The position numbers were made by a program, and so were the translations under genes. Of a stretch of DNA of 64,000 nucleotides, positions 33,426-42,033 are shown in pieces. The DNA lies in NCBI GenBank assembly GCA_016125585.1, contig WGLL01000005.1:124001-188000 (forward strand), given 5' to 3'. The stretch is from Caulobacter sp. (lineage in GTDB: Bacteria; Pseudomonadota; Alphaproteobacteria; Caulobacterales; Caulobacteraceae). The notes beneath the pieces are model-generated. The model searched no databases. It was not told where the DNA came from and saw nothing but the letters and a program-made list of their open reading frames with translations. Each line of letters opens with the position of its first letter. Position 1 is the first letter of the stretch.

Positions 33426-34682
33426 ATGAATTTCGACGACACCCCCGAAGAAGCCGCCTTCCGCGCCACCGCCCGCGCCTGGCTCGACGCCAACGCGCCA
33501 AAGGACCTGGAAGCCGATCTCAAGAAGAGCGGCTTCGCCTCCATGAACGTCGGCGGCCGCGATCCCATCCAGGTTTCCAAGGCCTGGCAGAAGAAGAAGC
33601 AGGGGGCCGGCTGGGCCTGCCTGCACTGGCCAAAGGAATACGGCGGCCGCGGCGCGACCCCGATCGAGCGGGTGATCTGGGGTCAGGAAGAGGGCGTGTT
33701 CGGCGCGCTGAGCGGAACCTTCACCATCGGCCACGGCATGTGCGGCCCGACCTTGATGGCCTGGGCCAGCGAGGACCACAAGCGCCAGCTGCTGCCGCCC
33801 ATGGCCAGCGGCGAGCACATCTGGTGCCAGCTGTTCAGTGAACCGGCCGGCGGCTCCGATCTCGCCGGACTGCGCACCCGGGCGGAGACGGCGACCGACG
33901 GCAGCGGCGACTGGATCATCAACGGCCAGAAGATCTGGACCAGCGGCGCCCAGTATTCCGACTACGGCATCCTGATCACCCGCACCGATCCCAATGTGCC
34001 CAAGCACAAGGGTCTGACCATGTTCTGGCTGGACATGAAGTCGCCGGGCGTCGAGGTGCGGCCGATCAAGCAGGCCAACGGTCAGTCCAGCTTCAACGAG
34101 GTCTATTTCACCGACGTGCGCATTCCGGACAGCCAGCGCCTGGGCGCCGTCGGCGACGGCTGGAAGGTGTCGCTGACCACCCTGATGAACGAGCGGCTGT
34201 CGATCGGTTCGGGCATGCCGACCGGGTTTCCGGAACTGTTCGACTACTGCATGAGCCTGCAGACCATGGACGGCCCGGCCATCGACGACGCGGCCGTGCG
34301 CTCGCGCCTGGCCCAGTACGCGGTGAAGGCCAGCGGCCTGAAGTACACCGGCATGCGGGCGATCAGCGCCCTGTCGAAGGGCGAGACCCCCGGGCCGGAA
34401 AACAGCATCGGCAAGCTGGTCGCCGGCGCCACCATGCAGGATCTGGCCATGTTCGCCCTGGACCTGCAGGGCCAGGCCGGGGTGCTCAACGGCGAGGATC
34501 AGGGCGAGGCGGCCAGCCGGTTCCAGGCCATGCTGCTGCGGTCGCCCGCCACCCGCGTCGAGGGCGGCACCGATGAGATCCTGCGCAACATCATTGCCGA
34601 GCGGGTGCTGGGCCTGCCCGGCGACATCCGCGTCGACAAGGATGTCGCCTTCAAGGACATCCCGACGAGCGGCCGGGGGTAA
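33426..34682 (+). CDS. Acyl-CoA dehydrogenase
   Basis: FAD-dependent alpha,beta-dehydrogenation of acyl-CoA thioesters. 418 residues. LHWPKEYGGRGATPIERVIW at the N-terminal domain, QLFSEPAGGSDLAGLRTRAE for FAD/substrate binding, INGQKIWTSGAQYSDYGIL, and RVEGGTDEILRNIIAERVLG at the C-terminus with the Glu in the EGGTDE motif. GGGAGAG lies upstream of the ATG. The preceding gene is its likely partner; the pair resembles the two-gene FadE complexes of steroid or bile-acid degraders, though a specific substrate cannot be assigned. Confidence 0.92.
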   Translation: MNFDDTPEEAAFRATARAWLDANAPKDLEADLKKSGFASMNVGGRDPIQVSKAWQKKKQGAGWACLHWPKEYGGRGATPIERVIWGQEEGVFGALSGTFTIGHGMCGPTLMAWASEDHKRQLLPPMASGEHIWCQLFSEPAGGSDLAGLRTRAETATDGSGDWIINGQKIWTSGAQYSDYGILITRTDPNVPKHKGLTMFWLDMKSPGVEVRPIKQANGQSSFNEVYFTDVRIPDSQRLGAVGDGWKVSLTTLMNERLSIGSGMPTGFPELFDYCMSLQTMDGPAIDDAAVRSRLAQYAVKASGLKYTGMRAISALSKGETPGPENSIGKLVAGATMQDLAMFALDLQGQAGVLNGEDQGEAASRFQAMLLRSPATRVEGGTDEILRNIIAERVLGLPGDIRVDKDVAFKDIPTSGRG

Positions 34683-34734
34683 TCCTCCGGCCGGGGCCTA
34701 CCAGCGGCCGGGGGCAGTCCCCCGCCGCCGGGCG

Positions 34735-35301
34735 CTACTTGCTGTTGAATTCCGCCAGGGCGGCGTCCTGGGTCAGCCGCGCGATCAGGTAGACGAAGAG
34801 CAGCTTGATCGCCGGCTGCGGAACATTGTCCGCGCTCAGCAGCGGCTTGAAGAAGTGCTCGACCGCCTCGTGGTAACCGTCCGGTTCGGTGCCGTCATCG
34901 GCCGTCCCCGCCTTGAGCAGCGCCTTCTCGGCCGGGGTCAGGGCGCGATAGGCGCGGTCCAGTTCGGCCTGACTCCAGGTTTCGCCAAGCTTGTTGTCGA
35001 CCCAGAGACGGATGGCATAGGCGGCCAGCAGCGAGGCGGCCGGCTGGATCTGCGTCTCCCCGACCTTGCAGAGAGTCATTGTCCGGTCGAAGTTCGCCTC
35101 GTTCCACCCGTTGAGCAGATTCTCCAGGCCCCCGTTGACGTCCTGCAACGATTCCGAGGCCAGGGTCTGGGTCCTTCCGTCCTGGGGCAGCTGGCCCCAG
35201 ATACAGGCCGAGGGGTCGGGCGCCGCCTGGGCGACGATCGGGGCGGACAAGGCCGCCAGGGCGAGAACGGGCAGGGCGAGGGCGTGGCGCAGCTTGATCA
35301 T
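34735..35301 (-). CDS. Exported protein of unknown function
   Basis: 188 residues with a clear Sec signal peptide (LALPVLALAALSAPIVAQAA). The mature protein is mainly helical: SLQDVNGGLENLLNGWNEAN, LLAAYAIRLWVDNKLGETWS and IKLLFVYLIARLTQDAALAE. Two Cys (in ACIWG and LCKVGE) may bond in the periplasm. No family is recognised. It is convergent with the acyl-CoA dehydrogenase gene and diverges from bfd. Confidence 0.75.
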   Translation of the reverse strand: MIKLRHALALPVLALAALSAPIVAQAAPDPSACIWGQLPQDGRTQTLASESLQDVNGGLENLLNGWNEANFDRTMTLCKVGETQIQPAASLLAAYAIRLWVDNKLGETWSQAELDRAYRALTPAEKALLKAGTADDGTEPDGYHEAVEHFFKPLLSADNVPQPAIKLLFVYLIARLTQDAALAEFNSK

Positions 35302-35368
35302 GGGGTCAGCCTATCAGCGTGCGCGGCCGGGTCCATCCGCCAATTGGGGGGCAAAGAGGGCGGCTTAG

Positions 35369-35397
35369 TTGCGAATGCGTTGCAACGTCGTTCGCAA
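35369..35397. promoter_or_regulatory. Overlapping TTGC/GCAA dyads before bfd, possible Fur-type operator
   Basis: TTGCGAA (35369-35375) and TTCGCAA (35391-35397) are exact inverted 7-mers, and the centre holds a further TTGCAA (35380-35385), giving two overlapping TTGC-N9/10-GCAA dyads. This lies 46 bases upstream of the bacterioferritin-associated ferredoxin start. Iron control of bfd by Fur is common, but Fur specificity here is inference. Confidence 0.45.
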
Positions 35398-35442
35398 TAG
35401 ACTACATGCTCAAGTCCAACATCGCTCAGGGACCCATCCCCC

Positions 35443-35628
35443 GTGTACATCTGCAACTGCAACGGCATCCGGGAACGTCAGGTCCGGGAGGCCATCGCCG
35501 CCGGCGCCAGCCGTCCCGCCGAGATTTTCCGCAGCCAGCAGTGCCAGCCGCAATGCGCCAAATGCGTCTGCGAGATGCGCCAGATGATCGACGAGAGCCG
35601 CGAGGCGCTACGCTACGCGGCCGAATAG
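35443..35628 (+). CDS. bfd: Bacterioferritin-associated ferredoxin (Bfd)
   Basis: [2Fe-2S] protein of 61 residues that reduces bacterioferritin to release stored iron. MYICNCNGIRERQVREAI carries the first two Cys (C-x-C); QCQPQCAKCVCEM carries the C-x2-C pair and two extra Cys. The start is GTG 35443. The gene bfr follows 112 bases downstream, the natural partner. A possible iron-responsive dyad lies just upstream. Confidence 0.93.
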   Translation: MYICNCNGIRERQVREAIAAGASRPAEIFRSQQCQPQCAKCVCEMRQMIDESREALRYAAE

Positions 35629-35645
35629 GCGCACGGTCATGTGTT

Positions 35646-35666
35646 CGCGAACGCGGGTCGTTCGCG
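35646..35666. promoter_or_regulatory. Dyad between bfd and bfr
   Basis: CGCGAACG (35646-35653) and CGTTCGCG (35659-35666) are a perfect 8-bp dyad with a 5-base centre, 18 bases after the bfd stop and 75 before bfr. It may be a hairpin that limits read-through or an operator for bfr. No T-run follows. Confidence 0.4.
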
Positions 35667-35740
35667 GTGTTTGGCGTTGCGGCGCCGGGTGTTGCGGGGC
35701 CATGAAGGCTCGACGCTGAACCTATCGGGGAGTTACCGCC

Positions 35741-36229
35741 ATGAAGGGCGATCCGGCCATCATCCGCATTCTCAACGCGGTCCTGACCAACGAACTCACC
35801 GCGGTGAACCAGTATTTCCTGCATGCCAGGATGTATCAGCACTGGGGCCTGGCCCGCATCGGCCAGATCACCTACGACGAATCGATCGGCGAGATGAAGC
35901 ACGCCGACAAGCTGATCAAACGCATTCTCTTCCTCGACGGCCTGCCCAACCTGCAGGACCTGCACAAGCTGAAGGTCGGCGAGACCGTGCCGGAGGGGCT
36001 CGCCGCCGATCTCGCGGTCGAGGTCGGCGGTCGTGAGGCCCTGATCCCCGGCATCAAGGCCTGCGAAGAGGCTCAGGACTACGTCAGCCGCGAATTGCTG
36101 GTCGAAATCCTGTCCGACACCGAGGACCACATCGATTTCCTCGAGACCCAGCTGGACCTGGTCAGGACCCTGGGCGAGGCCAACTATCTGCAGAGCGCCA
36201 TGGGCGATCTGGAGGGCGGCGGCCACTGA
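35741..36229 (+). CDS. bfr: Bacterioferritin
   Basis: Haem-containing iron store, 24-mer of 162-residue subunits. The ferroxidase ligands are visible in LTNELTAVNQYFLHARMYQH (Glu18), DESIGEMKHADKLIKRILFL (Glu51, His54) and LLVEILSDTEDHIDFLETQL (Glu127, His130 region); Met52 is the haem ligand position. A clear RBS (ggggag) precedes the ATG. It is followed by an intrinsic terminator. With bfd upstream the pair forms an iron storage and release module. Confidence 0.96.
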   Translation: MKGDPAIIRILNAVLTNELTAVNQYFLHARMYQHWGLARIGQITYDESIGEMKHADKLIKRILFLDGLPNLQDLHKLKVGETVPEGLAADLAVEVGGREALIPGIKACEEAQDYVSRELLVEILSDTEDHIDFLETQLDLVRTLGEANYLQSAMGDLEGGGH

Positions 36230-36252
36230 TCCCCGCCGGGGATACGCCTTGG

Positions 36253-36272
36253 GGGCGGAACCGCCCTTTTTT
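36253..36272 (+). terminator. Intrinsic terminator of bfr
   Basis: GGGCGG (36253-36258) and CCGCCC (36261-36266) form a short GC stem directly followed by six T (36267-36272), 24 bases after the bfr stop. Confidence 0.85.
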
Positions 36273-36328
36273 CATCGCGTTTGCCTGACACTGGCGAACC
36301 GGCGACTATGGCCCGGAGGAGAAAACGC

Positions 36329-36889
36329 ATGCGCTATGAAATGGGCCCGGAAGGCATGGTCGAGGTTCAGGCCCGGCCGGTGAGCACGACGGGCCACGTC
36401 CTGCTGGGTCTGTTGCTGGCCGGCGGCGCGGTGGCCGCCGCCGAAATGATCGCCGGGCGCCAGAAGCCGATCGTCGACGACGCCGACCTGATGAGCGACT
36501 ACGCCGAGGCCCAGGGTCCGCTGAGCAGCCCGCCCAAGGCGGCCTTCGCGGTGATCTGGCCCTCGATGTTCACCGCCCTGACCATTTCCGGCCTGCGGGT
36601 CTGGAACTCGCCCAGCAGCCCCTCCCGCACCCGGGCCCTGACGCTGTGGGGGCTGGTGCAGGCCTTTTCGGCGACCTGGATGGCGCTCGGACCCCGCCGG
36701 GTCGGCGGCCGCGTCGCCGCCGCCGTGGCCTCGATCAGCGCCGGCGCGGTCTATGCCTATCACGCCATGAAGGTGGCGCCGTCCGCCGGGGCCGTGGCCG
36801 CCCCGACCGCCGGGTGGATGGGCGTCGCCAGCCTGCTGCGGGATCAGTGGGAACGCCGCACCGGCGGGGGCGACCGCACCCTGCACTAA
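36329..36889 (+). CDS. TspO/MBR-like membrane protein
   Basis: 186 residues with about five hydrophobic spans: VLLGLLLAGGAVAAAEMIAG, then PPKAAFAVIWPSMFTALTIS, LTLWGLVQAFSATWMALG, GGRVAAAVASISAGAVYAYH and a last span near GWMGVASLL. The PP-x-F-x-x-W-P segment and small five-helix layout resemble the TspO/MBR family of tetrapyrrole-binding sensory proteins, but similarity is distant. ATG 36329 is preceded by GGAGGA (36315-36320), which decides the start over an upstream in-frame ATG. It is convergent with moeA. Confidence 0.6.
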   Translation: MRYEMGPEGMVEVQARPVSTTGHVLLGLLLAGGAVAAAEMIAGRQKPIVDDADLMSDYAEAQGPLSSPPKAAFAVIWPSMFTALTISGLRVWNSPSSPSRTRALTLWGLVQAFSATWMALGPRRVGGRVAAAVASISAGAVYAYHAMKVAPSAGAVAAPTAGWMGVASLLRDQWERRTGGGDRTLH

Positions 36890-36918
36890 CCGCCTTGCCC
36901 CGGCCGCGCCGGCCGGCC

Positions 36919-38127
36919 TCAGCCGCGATCCAGCCTCAGCATATCGACCCGCGCGCCGGTGACCGCCGCCGGGGCGTTGGCCGCGCGCCGCAACAGGGCG
37001 TCGGCGCTGGCGAAGACGGTGACCAGGGAGCTGTCCTGATCGGGCAGGGCGCGCAGGCCGTTCGGCGTCATCACCGCCCGCATCCAGTGTTCGCGCGCGC
37101 CGTTGGCCGGCAGATCCTCCGCCAGGATCGCCGGCTCCATCCGGGGACCGGCGGTTCCGCCCTGCAGGGCGGCGATCAGCGGCTTGAGAAACAGCTCGGC
37201 GCAGACAAAGGCCGAGGCCGGATTGCCCGGCAGGCCCAGCACCCGCCGGCCGTCGCCCAGCGTCCCGAACCAGGTCGGCTTGCCGGGGCGCACATTGACG
37301 CTGGCCACCGCGAGCGTCAGTCCGAGCCGCGCAAGGGCCGGCTTGACCAGATCATAGTCCCCGACCGAGGCGCCGCCGACCGTCACGATCAAATCGGCCT
37401 CGACATCGCAAAGGGCCGCCAGGATCGCCGCTTCATCGTCTCCGGCCGGATCTAGCCTGATCGCCTCGCCGCCCCAGCGGCGGATCATCGCCGTCAGGCC
37501 GACGCTTCCCGATTCAAAGATCTGCTGCGGGCCGGGCGTGGTTCCAGGCGCCGCCAGTTCCTCGCCGGTGGCCAGAAGGGCGATGCGGGGCGCCCGCGAG
37601 ACCGCCACCTCGGCCCGGCCGGCCGCCGCCGCCAGCGAAAGGCGCCAGGGGTCCAGCCGCGTCCCCGCCTCCAGCAGCACCGCGCCGGACCGGAAGTCGC
37701 CGCCGGCCCGACGGATATGGCTCTTTGGGCCCGGTTCATGGGTCAGCCGCACGACACCCTGCAGGCGTTCGGCCTCTTCCTGGATGACCACCATGTCGCC
37801 GCCTTGCGGGACCGACGCGCCGGTGAAGATGCGCACCGCCTCGCCGGGGCCCAGCTGTCCGTCGAAGCCGCGTCCGGCGGCGCTCTCGCCGACGATGGTC
37901 AGGACCGCGTCCTTGACCGCATCGGCCCGCCGCACCGCCCAGCCGTCCATGGCCGATCCGTCGAAGGGCGGCTGGTCGCGGAAGGCGGTGACCGGCTCGG
38001 CCAGGGACATGCCGTCGGCCCTGTCCAGCGGCAGACGCTGCACGCCCGTCCGCCCGGTCCCGGCCAGCATGCGGGCGCGGGCGTCCTCGACGGACAACAG
38101 TTTCAAGAGATCGACGGGCTGGCTCAT
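36919..38127 (-). CDS. moeA: Molybdopterin molybdotransferase MoeA
   Basis: Inserts molybdenum into adenylated molybdopterin. 402 residues. Seen: DQPPFDGSAMDGWAVRRAD in domain I, GEAVRIFTGASVPQGGDMVV, PRIALLATGEEL, VTVGGASVGDYDLVKPAL (the GGxSxGxxD motif of the MogA-like domain) and VLGLPGNPASAFVCAELFL. The gene is apparently monocistronic; no other molybdopterin gene lies in the window. Confidence 0.95.
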   Translation of the reverse strand: MSQPVDLLKLLSVEDARARMLAGTGRTGVQRLPLDRADGMSLAEPVTAFRDQPPFDGSAMDGWAVRRADAVKDAVLTIVGESAAGRGFDGQLGPGEAVRIFTGASVPQGGDMVVIQEEAERLQGVVRLTHEPGPKSHIRRAGGDFRSGAVLLEAGTRLDPWRLSLAAAAGRAEVAVSRAPRIALLATGEELAAPGTTPGPQQIFESGSVGLTAMIRRWGGEAIRLDPAGDDEAAILAALCDVEADLIVTVGGASVGDYDLVKPALARLGLTLAVASVNVRPGKPTWFGTLGDGRRVLGLPGNPASAFVCAELFLKPLIAALQGGTAGPRMEPAILAEDLPANGAREHWMRAVMTPNGLRALPDQDSSLVTVFASADALLRRAANAPAAVTGARVDMLRLDRG

Positions 38128-38176
38128 GCCTCGCCCTTACCGCAACAGGTCTGGCGCGCGAAGTCCGGCAAGCCCT

Positions 38177-39004
38177 TTAGCCGACGAAGGCGCGCTCGAG
38201 CACATAGTCGCCCGGCTCGGCGTTGGAGCCTTCCTTCAGGCCCTGGCTTTCGCACAGGGCGGCCATGTCCTTGATGAAGTCCATCGAGCCGCACAGCATG
38301 ATGCGGTCTTCGTCCGGGTTGAACGCGGTCTGGCCCAGGCCAAGGTCCGCGAACAGCTTGCCCGAGGCGATCAGGTCGGTGAACCGGCCCTGATGCTCGA
38401 AAGCCTCGCGGGTCACGGTCGGGTAATAGACCAGCTGCTTGCGGGCTTCCTCGCCGACCAGCGGGTCGTCGAAAATCTCGCGGGTGAACAGGTCACGGTA
38501 GGCCAGTTCGGCGACTTCCCGCACGCCATGGCCGACGATGACCTGCTCGAAGTTGGCGTAGGCGTCCGGATCGCGGGCCACAGACAGGAAGGGCGCAAGG
38601 CCGGTGCCGGTGCCGAACAGGAACAGGCGCTTGCCCGGCCGCACGGCGTCCAGCACCAGGGTTCCGGTCGGCTTCTTGCCCAGCAGCACCTGATCGCCCG
38701 GCTGGATGTGCTGCAGTCGCGAGGTCAGCGGGCCGTCCTGGACCTTGATCGACAGGAACTCCAGTTCCTCGGCGAAGCTGGGCGAGGCGATGGAATAGGC
38801 CCGCAGGATCGGCTTGGTCTCGCCGGGCGCCGGCGGCAGGCCGATCATCACGAACTCGCCCGAGCGGAAGCGGAAGGTCGGTGGCCGGGTGATGGCGAAG
38901 CTGAACAGCCGGTCGGTCCAGTGGCGCACCCACAGCACCGTCTCCAGATGCTGGGCGGCGGAGGGGGTCCAGGCGGGGGCGGCCGTGACCGGGGCGTCCG
39001 ACAT
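38177..39004 (-). CDS. fpr: Ferredoxin-NADP(+) reductase
   Basis: FAD enzyme of 275 residues that moves electrons between NADPH and ferredoxin or flavodoxin, often part of oxidative-stress and iron-sulfur pathways. FAD site: FRSGEFVMIGLP and RAYSIASPSFAEELEFLSIK; NADP site: LFLFGTGTGLAPFLSVARDP and MLCGSMDFIKDM; the C-terminus ends FVG rather than the plant-type aromatic. ATG 39004 has AAGGA upstream; the longer frame reaching 39436 is not supported. It lies 50 bases upstream of moeA on the same strand. Confidence 0.93.
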   Translation of the reverse strand: MSDAPVTAAPAWTPSAAQHLETVLWVRHWTDRLFSFAITRPPTFRFRSGEFVMIGLPPAPGETKPILRAYSIASPSFAEELEFLSIKVQDGPLTSRLQHIQPGDQVLLGKKPTGTLVLDAVRPGKRLFLFGTGTGLAPFLSVARDPDAYANFEQVIVGHGVREVAELAYRDLFTREIFDDPLVGEEARKQLVYYPTVTREAFEHQGRFTDLIASGKLFADLGLGQTAFNPDEDRIMLCGSMDFIKDMAALCESQGLKEGSNAEPGDYVLERAFVG

Positions 39005-39196
39005 GGCGGGTCCTTGGCGTTGGGCGCGGGGAGGCGCGCGATCTTTCAGGTTCCATGTGATGTCGCGGCCCCCGATGTCAACGCAGGGATGCTGGGGGCG
39101 GCGATAGGGATGCTTCCGGGACCAAGGCGCCGCCACGTCATACTTGGCGCCGCCGCCCCGCCTGCCTAGCCTTGCACCAAACAGAGGAACGCCCCC

Positions 39197-39487
39197 ATGA
39201 CCGCCTATGTCATCTTCATCCGCGACAGCATCAAGGACGCCGAGGAGATGGCGACCTATGGCAAGAAGGCCGGCGCGGCCCGGGGCGATCATCCGATCAC
39301 GCCGCTGGCCTTCTACGGCGCGGTCGAGACCCTTGAGGGGCCGAAGGTCGACGGCGTGGTGCTGCTGTCCTTCCCCGACGCGGCCGCCGCCCATGCCTGG
39401 TACGACAGCCCCGCCTACCAGGAGGCGCTGCAGCATCGCCTCAAGGGCGCCGACTACCGGGTGATGATCGTCGAAGGCCTCGGCTGA
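39197..39487 (+). CDS. DUF1330 domain protein
   Basis: 96 residues with a ferredoxin-like alpha/beta fold. MTAYVIFIRDSIKDAEEMAT, then FYGAVETLEGPKVDGVVLLS, FPDAAAAHAWYDSPAYQEAL are the standard DUF1330 features. GAGG lies upstream of the ATG. Function unknown; it is followed at 43 bases by a phosphatase gene on the same strand. Confidence 0.92.
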   Translation: MTAYVIFIRDSIKDAEEMATYGKKAGAARGDHPITPLAFYGAVETLEGPKVDGVVLLSFPDAAAAHAWYDSPAYQEALQHRLKGADYRVMIVEGLG

Positions 39488-39529
39488 TCCGTCTCGCTTT
39501 CGTCACGGCCCGGGATTAGGACGCAGACC

Positions 39530-40303
39530 ATGACCAGAAAGCTGCCCTTCACCACCATCGAGAACCTGCGCGATTTCGGCGACTACGCCGCCGGCCATCG
39601 CCACATGAAGAAGGGCGTGCTGTTCCGCTCCGCCCATCAGGCCGAGGCCTCCGACGAGGAGCTCGAGGCGCTGGCGGCGCTGGGCCTGTCGCTGATCGTC
39701 GATCTTCGCCGTCCTGGAGAGCGGGAGCGGATGCCGTCGCGGCGCTGGAAGGGCTTCGCCGCCGAGGTCATCGCCAATGATCATCCCGAAGTGGGCGACG
39801 ATCCCTGGCAGACCTTCATGAAGACCACGGAGATCACCGCCGACAGCATGCGCGCCTACATGCTGACCTACTACGACGCCGCGCCGCACGAGGTCCGGCA
39901 CATCGACCTCTATACCCGCTGGTTCCGGCGGCTGGGCGAGACCGACGGGGCGACCCTGGTGCATTGCGCCGCCGGCAAGGACCGCACCGGCATCCTCTGC
40001 GCCCTGACCCATCACATCGCCGGCGTACATCCGGACGACATCATGGCCGACTATCTGCTGACCAATGACGAGGAGCGTTTCGCCCGCCGCATGCCGCTGT
40101 TCGCCGCCCATGTGGAAGAGCTGACCGGCCGGCGGCCGGACGAGAAGGCCATGCGCACCACCATGGGCGTCGAGGCGGCGTATCTTGAGCGCGCCCTGGC
40201 CGCCATGGTCCGCGACAACGGCTCGATTGACGGCTATCTGCGCGACGTGCTCGGGGTCGACGCCGAACGGCGGGCGGCGGTCGAGCGCCGCATTCTGGTC
40301 TAG
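39530..40303 (+). CDS. Tyrosine-protein phosphatase (atypical, Y_phosphatase3 family)
   Basis: 257 residues. The Cys-x5-Arg active site is VHCAAGKDRTGILCAL. Upstream, ENLRDFGDYAAGHRHMKKGV then LFRSAHQAEASDEEL and LIVDLRRPGERE match the bacterial phosphatase family with dual-specificity or lipid activity. A clear coding start at ATG 39530 is used. The substrate is unknown. The 196 bases after it contain no recognised feature. Confidence 0.9.
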   Translation: MTRKLPFTTIENLRDFGDYAAGHRHMKKGVLFRSAHQAEASDEELEALAALGLSLIVDLRRPGERERMPSRRWKGFAAEVIANDHPEVGDDPWQTFMKTTEITADSMRAYMLTYYDAAPHEVRHIDLYTRWFRRLGETDGATLVHCAAGKDRTGILCALTHHIAGVHPDDIMADYLLTNDEERFARRMPLFAAHVEELTGRRPDEKAMRTTMGVEAAYLERALAAMVRDNGSIDGYLRDVLGVDAERRAAVERRILV

Positions 40304-40499
40304 GGCGGCGGCGGAAGGAACGCGGCCGAGGCAGCGCGGAGCGCTGATCCCGCCCGACGGATCGGGCCGGCCGCAATCTTGCGCGCCTACCGCGACGTCA
40401 ATCGCCAAACCCCCTTCCCACGGCGGGATTTCCGGCCCACGCTAGGCGCAAGGCCGCGTTCACAGACGGCTCCGCAGTTCGGGATATGGAGACGTTTCA
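40304..40499. other. Intergenic region before the UMF1-type transporter
   Basis: No gene, terminator or palindrome was recognised. It presumably holds the promoter of the transporter gene, whose ATG at 40500 follows gagacgtttca without a strong RBS. Confidence 0.4.
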
Positions 40500-41993
40500 A
40501 TGGTGCATCAGCCTGTGTCCGGCGCCCTTGGCGATGGCCTGCCCGGCAGTCTGGAGCCCGCGGCCGAAGCCGGCGCCGACGCGGCCGGCTACGCCAGGGC
40601 GAGCTTTCGCAATATGCCGATCGGGGCCTGGGCATGGTCGCTGTTCCAGGGCGGCCGCGATCCCTACGTCATCCTGATCACCATCTATATTTTCGCCGCC
40701 TACTTCACCAATCAGGTGGTCGGCGATCCGGTGAAGGGCCAGGCGATGATCGCCAAGGTCAGCACCCTCAACAGCCTGTTCATCGCCCTGACCGCGCCCC
40801 TGCTGGGCGCCACGCTCGAGCGGTTCGGGGCCCGCAAGCCGATGATGTTCGTGATCGTCGCGCTGATGGTGCCGCTGATCGCGGCGCTGTGGTTCGCCAA
40901 GCCGGGCGGCGCCGGCATGCCGATCATCGCGACCCTCTGGATCTTCGGCATCGTCGGGGTGCTGTTCGCCTACTGCGAGGTGGTCCACAACAGCATGCTG
41001 ATGCCGGCCGCAGGGGCCAAGCATGCGTCACACGCCTCCGGCCTGGCGCTGGCCTCCGGCAACTTCTTCTCGGTGTTGACCCTGACCTTCTGCCTGGTCG
41101 CCTTCGCCCTGCCGGGCTCGGTCGACTGGAGTTTCGTGCCCAAGACGCCGCTGTTCGGTCTCGATGCGGCCTCGGCCGAGCCCTCGCGCATCGTGGCGCC
41201 GATCTCCGCGGCCCTCCTGTTGCTGGGCGCCATCCCGCTGTTCCTGTTCACGCCGGACGCGGCCAGGACCGGGGTCAGGCTGGTCGAGGGCGTCCGGCTG
41301 GGCGCCCGCAACCTGATAGAGACGGTGAAGATGCTGCGGGAGGAGAAGGACCTGGCGGTCTACCTCGGCGCCCGGATGCTGTTCAACGACGGCATGACCG
41401 CCCTGCTGATCTACGCCGGCATCTACGCCGCCGGGGTGATGAGCTGGGGCGTGCTGGAGATGCTGGCCTACGGCATCCTGCTCAGCATCTTCGCGGTCAT
41501 GGGCGGTTTCTCCGCCGCCTTCTTCGACGGCTGGCTGGGCCCCAAGCGGGCGCTGCAGGTGCAGATCGGCGGCTCGATCCTGTGCATCATCGGCCAGCTC
41601 GGCATGGCCCGCGACAAGATCCTCTATTTCTGGAGCTATGACGCCGCCGCCCACGCCCCGCTGTGGAACGGTCCGATGTTCCGCACCCTGCCCGAGGCGC
41701 TGTATCTGCTGATCGGGTTTGGCACCGCCATCTTCGTCACCGCCCAGTACGCCAGCAGCCGCACCATGCTGACCCGGCTGTCGCCGCCGGAGAAGCTGCC
41801 GGCCTTCTTCGGGCTCTATGCCCTTTCGGGCACGGTCACGGTCTGGATCGGCTCCTTCCTGGTCGCGCTGTTCACCGACATCTTCAAGACCCAGCAGGCG
41901 GGCTTCATGCCCATTACCGGCCTTCTGGTGCTGGGCCTGATCGGCATGTTCTTCGTCAAGGGCGGCGGCAAGGGTCAGTACCGGGCCGACTGA
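40500..41993 (+). CDS. Major-facilitator transporter, UMF1/Atg22-like
   Basis: Inner-membrane transporter of 497 residues with about twelve spans. IGAWAWSLFQGGRDPYVILI at the first span, GATLERFGARKPMMFVIVAL containing the MFS loop 2-3 motif, and MLFNDGMTALLIYAGIYAAG, which resembles the UMF1/Atg22 family. The C-terminal span is followed by a basic tail. The substrate is unknown; amino-acid efflux is known for Atg22 relatives but not shown here. pabB starts 40 bases downstream. Confidence 0.85.
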   Translation: MVHQPVSGALGDGLPGSLEPAAEAGADAAGYARASFRNMPIGAWAWSLFQGGRDPYVILITIYIFAAYFTNQVVGDPVKGQAMIAKVSTLNSLFIALTAPLLGATLERFGARKPMMFVIVALMVPLIAALWFAKPGGAGMPIIATLWIFGIVGVLFAYCEVVHNSMLMPAAGAKHASHASGLALASGNFFSVLTLTFCLVAFALPGSVDWSFVPKTPLFGLDAASAEPSRIVAPISAALLLLGAIPLFLFTPDAARTGVRLVEGVRLGARNLIETVKMLREEKDLAVYLGARMLFNDGMTALLIYAGIYAAGVMSWGVLEMLAYGILLSIFAVMGGFSAAFFDGWLGPKRALQVQIGGSILCIIGQLGMARDKILYFWSYDAAAHAPLWNGPMFRTLPEALYLLIGFGTAIFVTAQYASSRTMLTRLSPPEKLPAFFGLYALSGTVTVWIGSFLVALFTDIFKTQQAGFMPITGLLVLGLIGMFFVKGGGKGQYRAD

Positions 41994-42033
41994 TCCCCTA
42001 TCGCCCGGCGCCCGGCGGCGCTATTTGCCGCCC

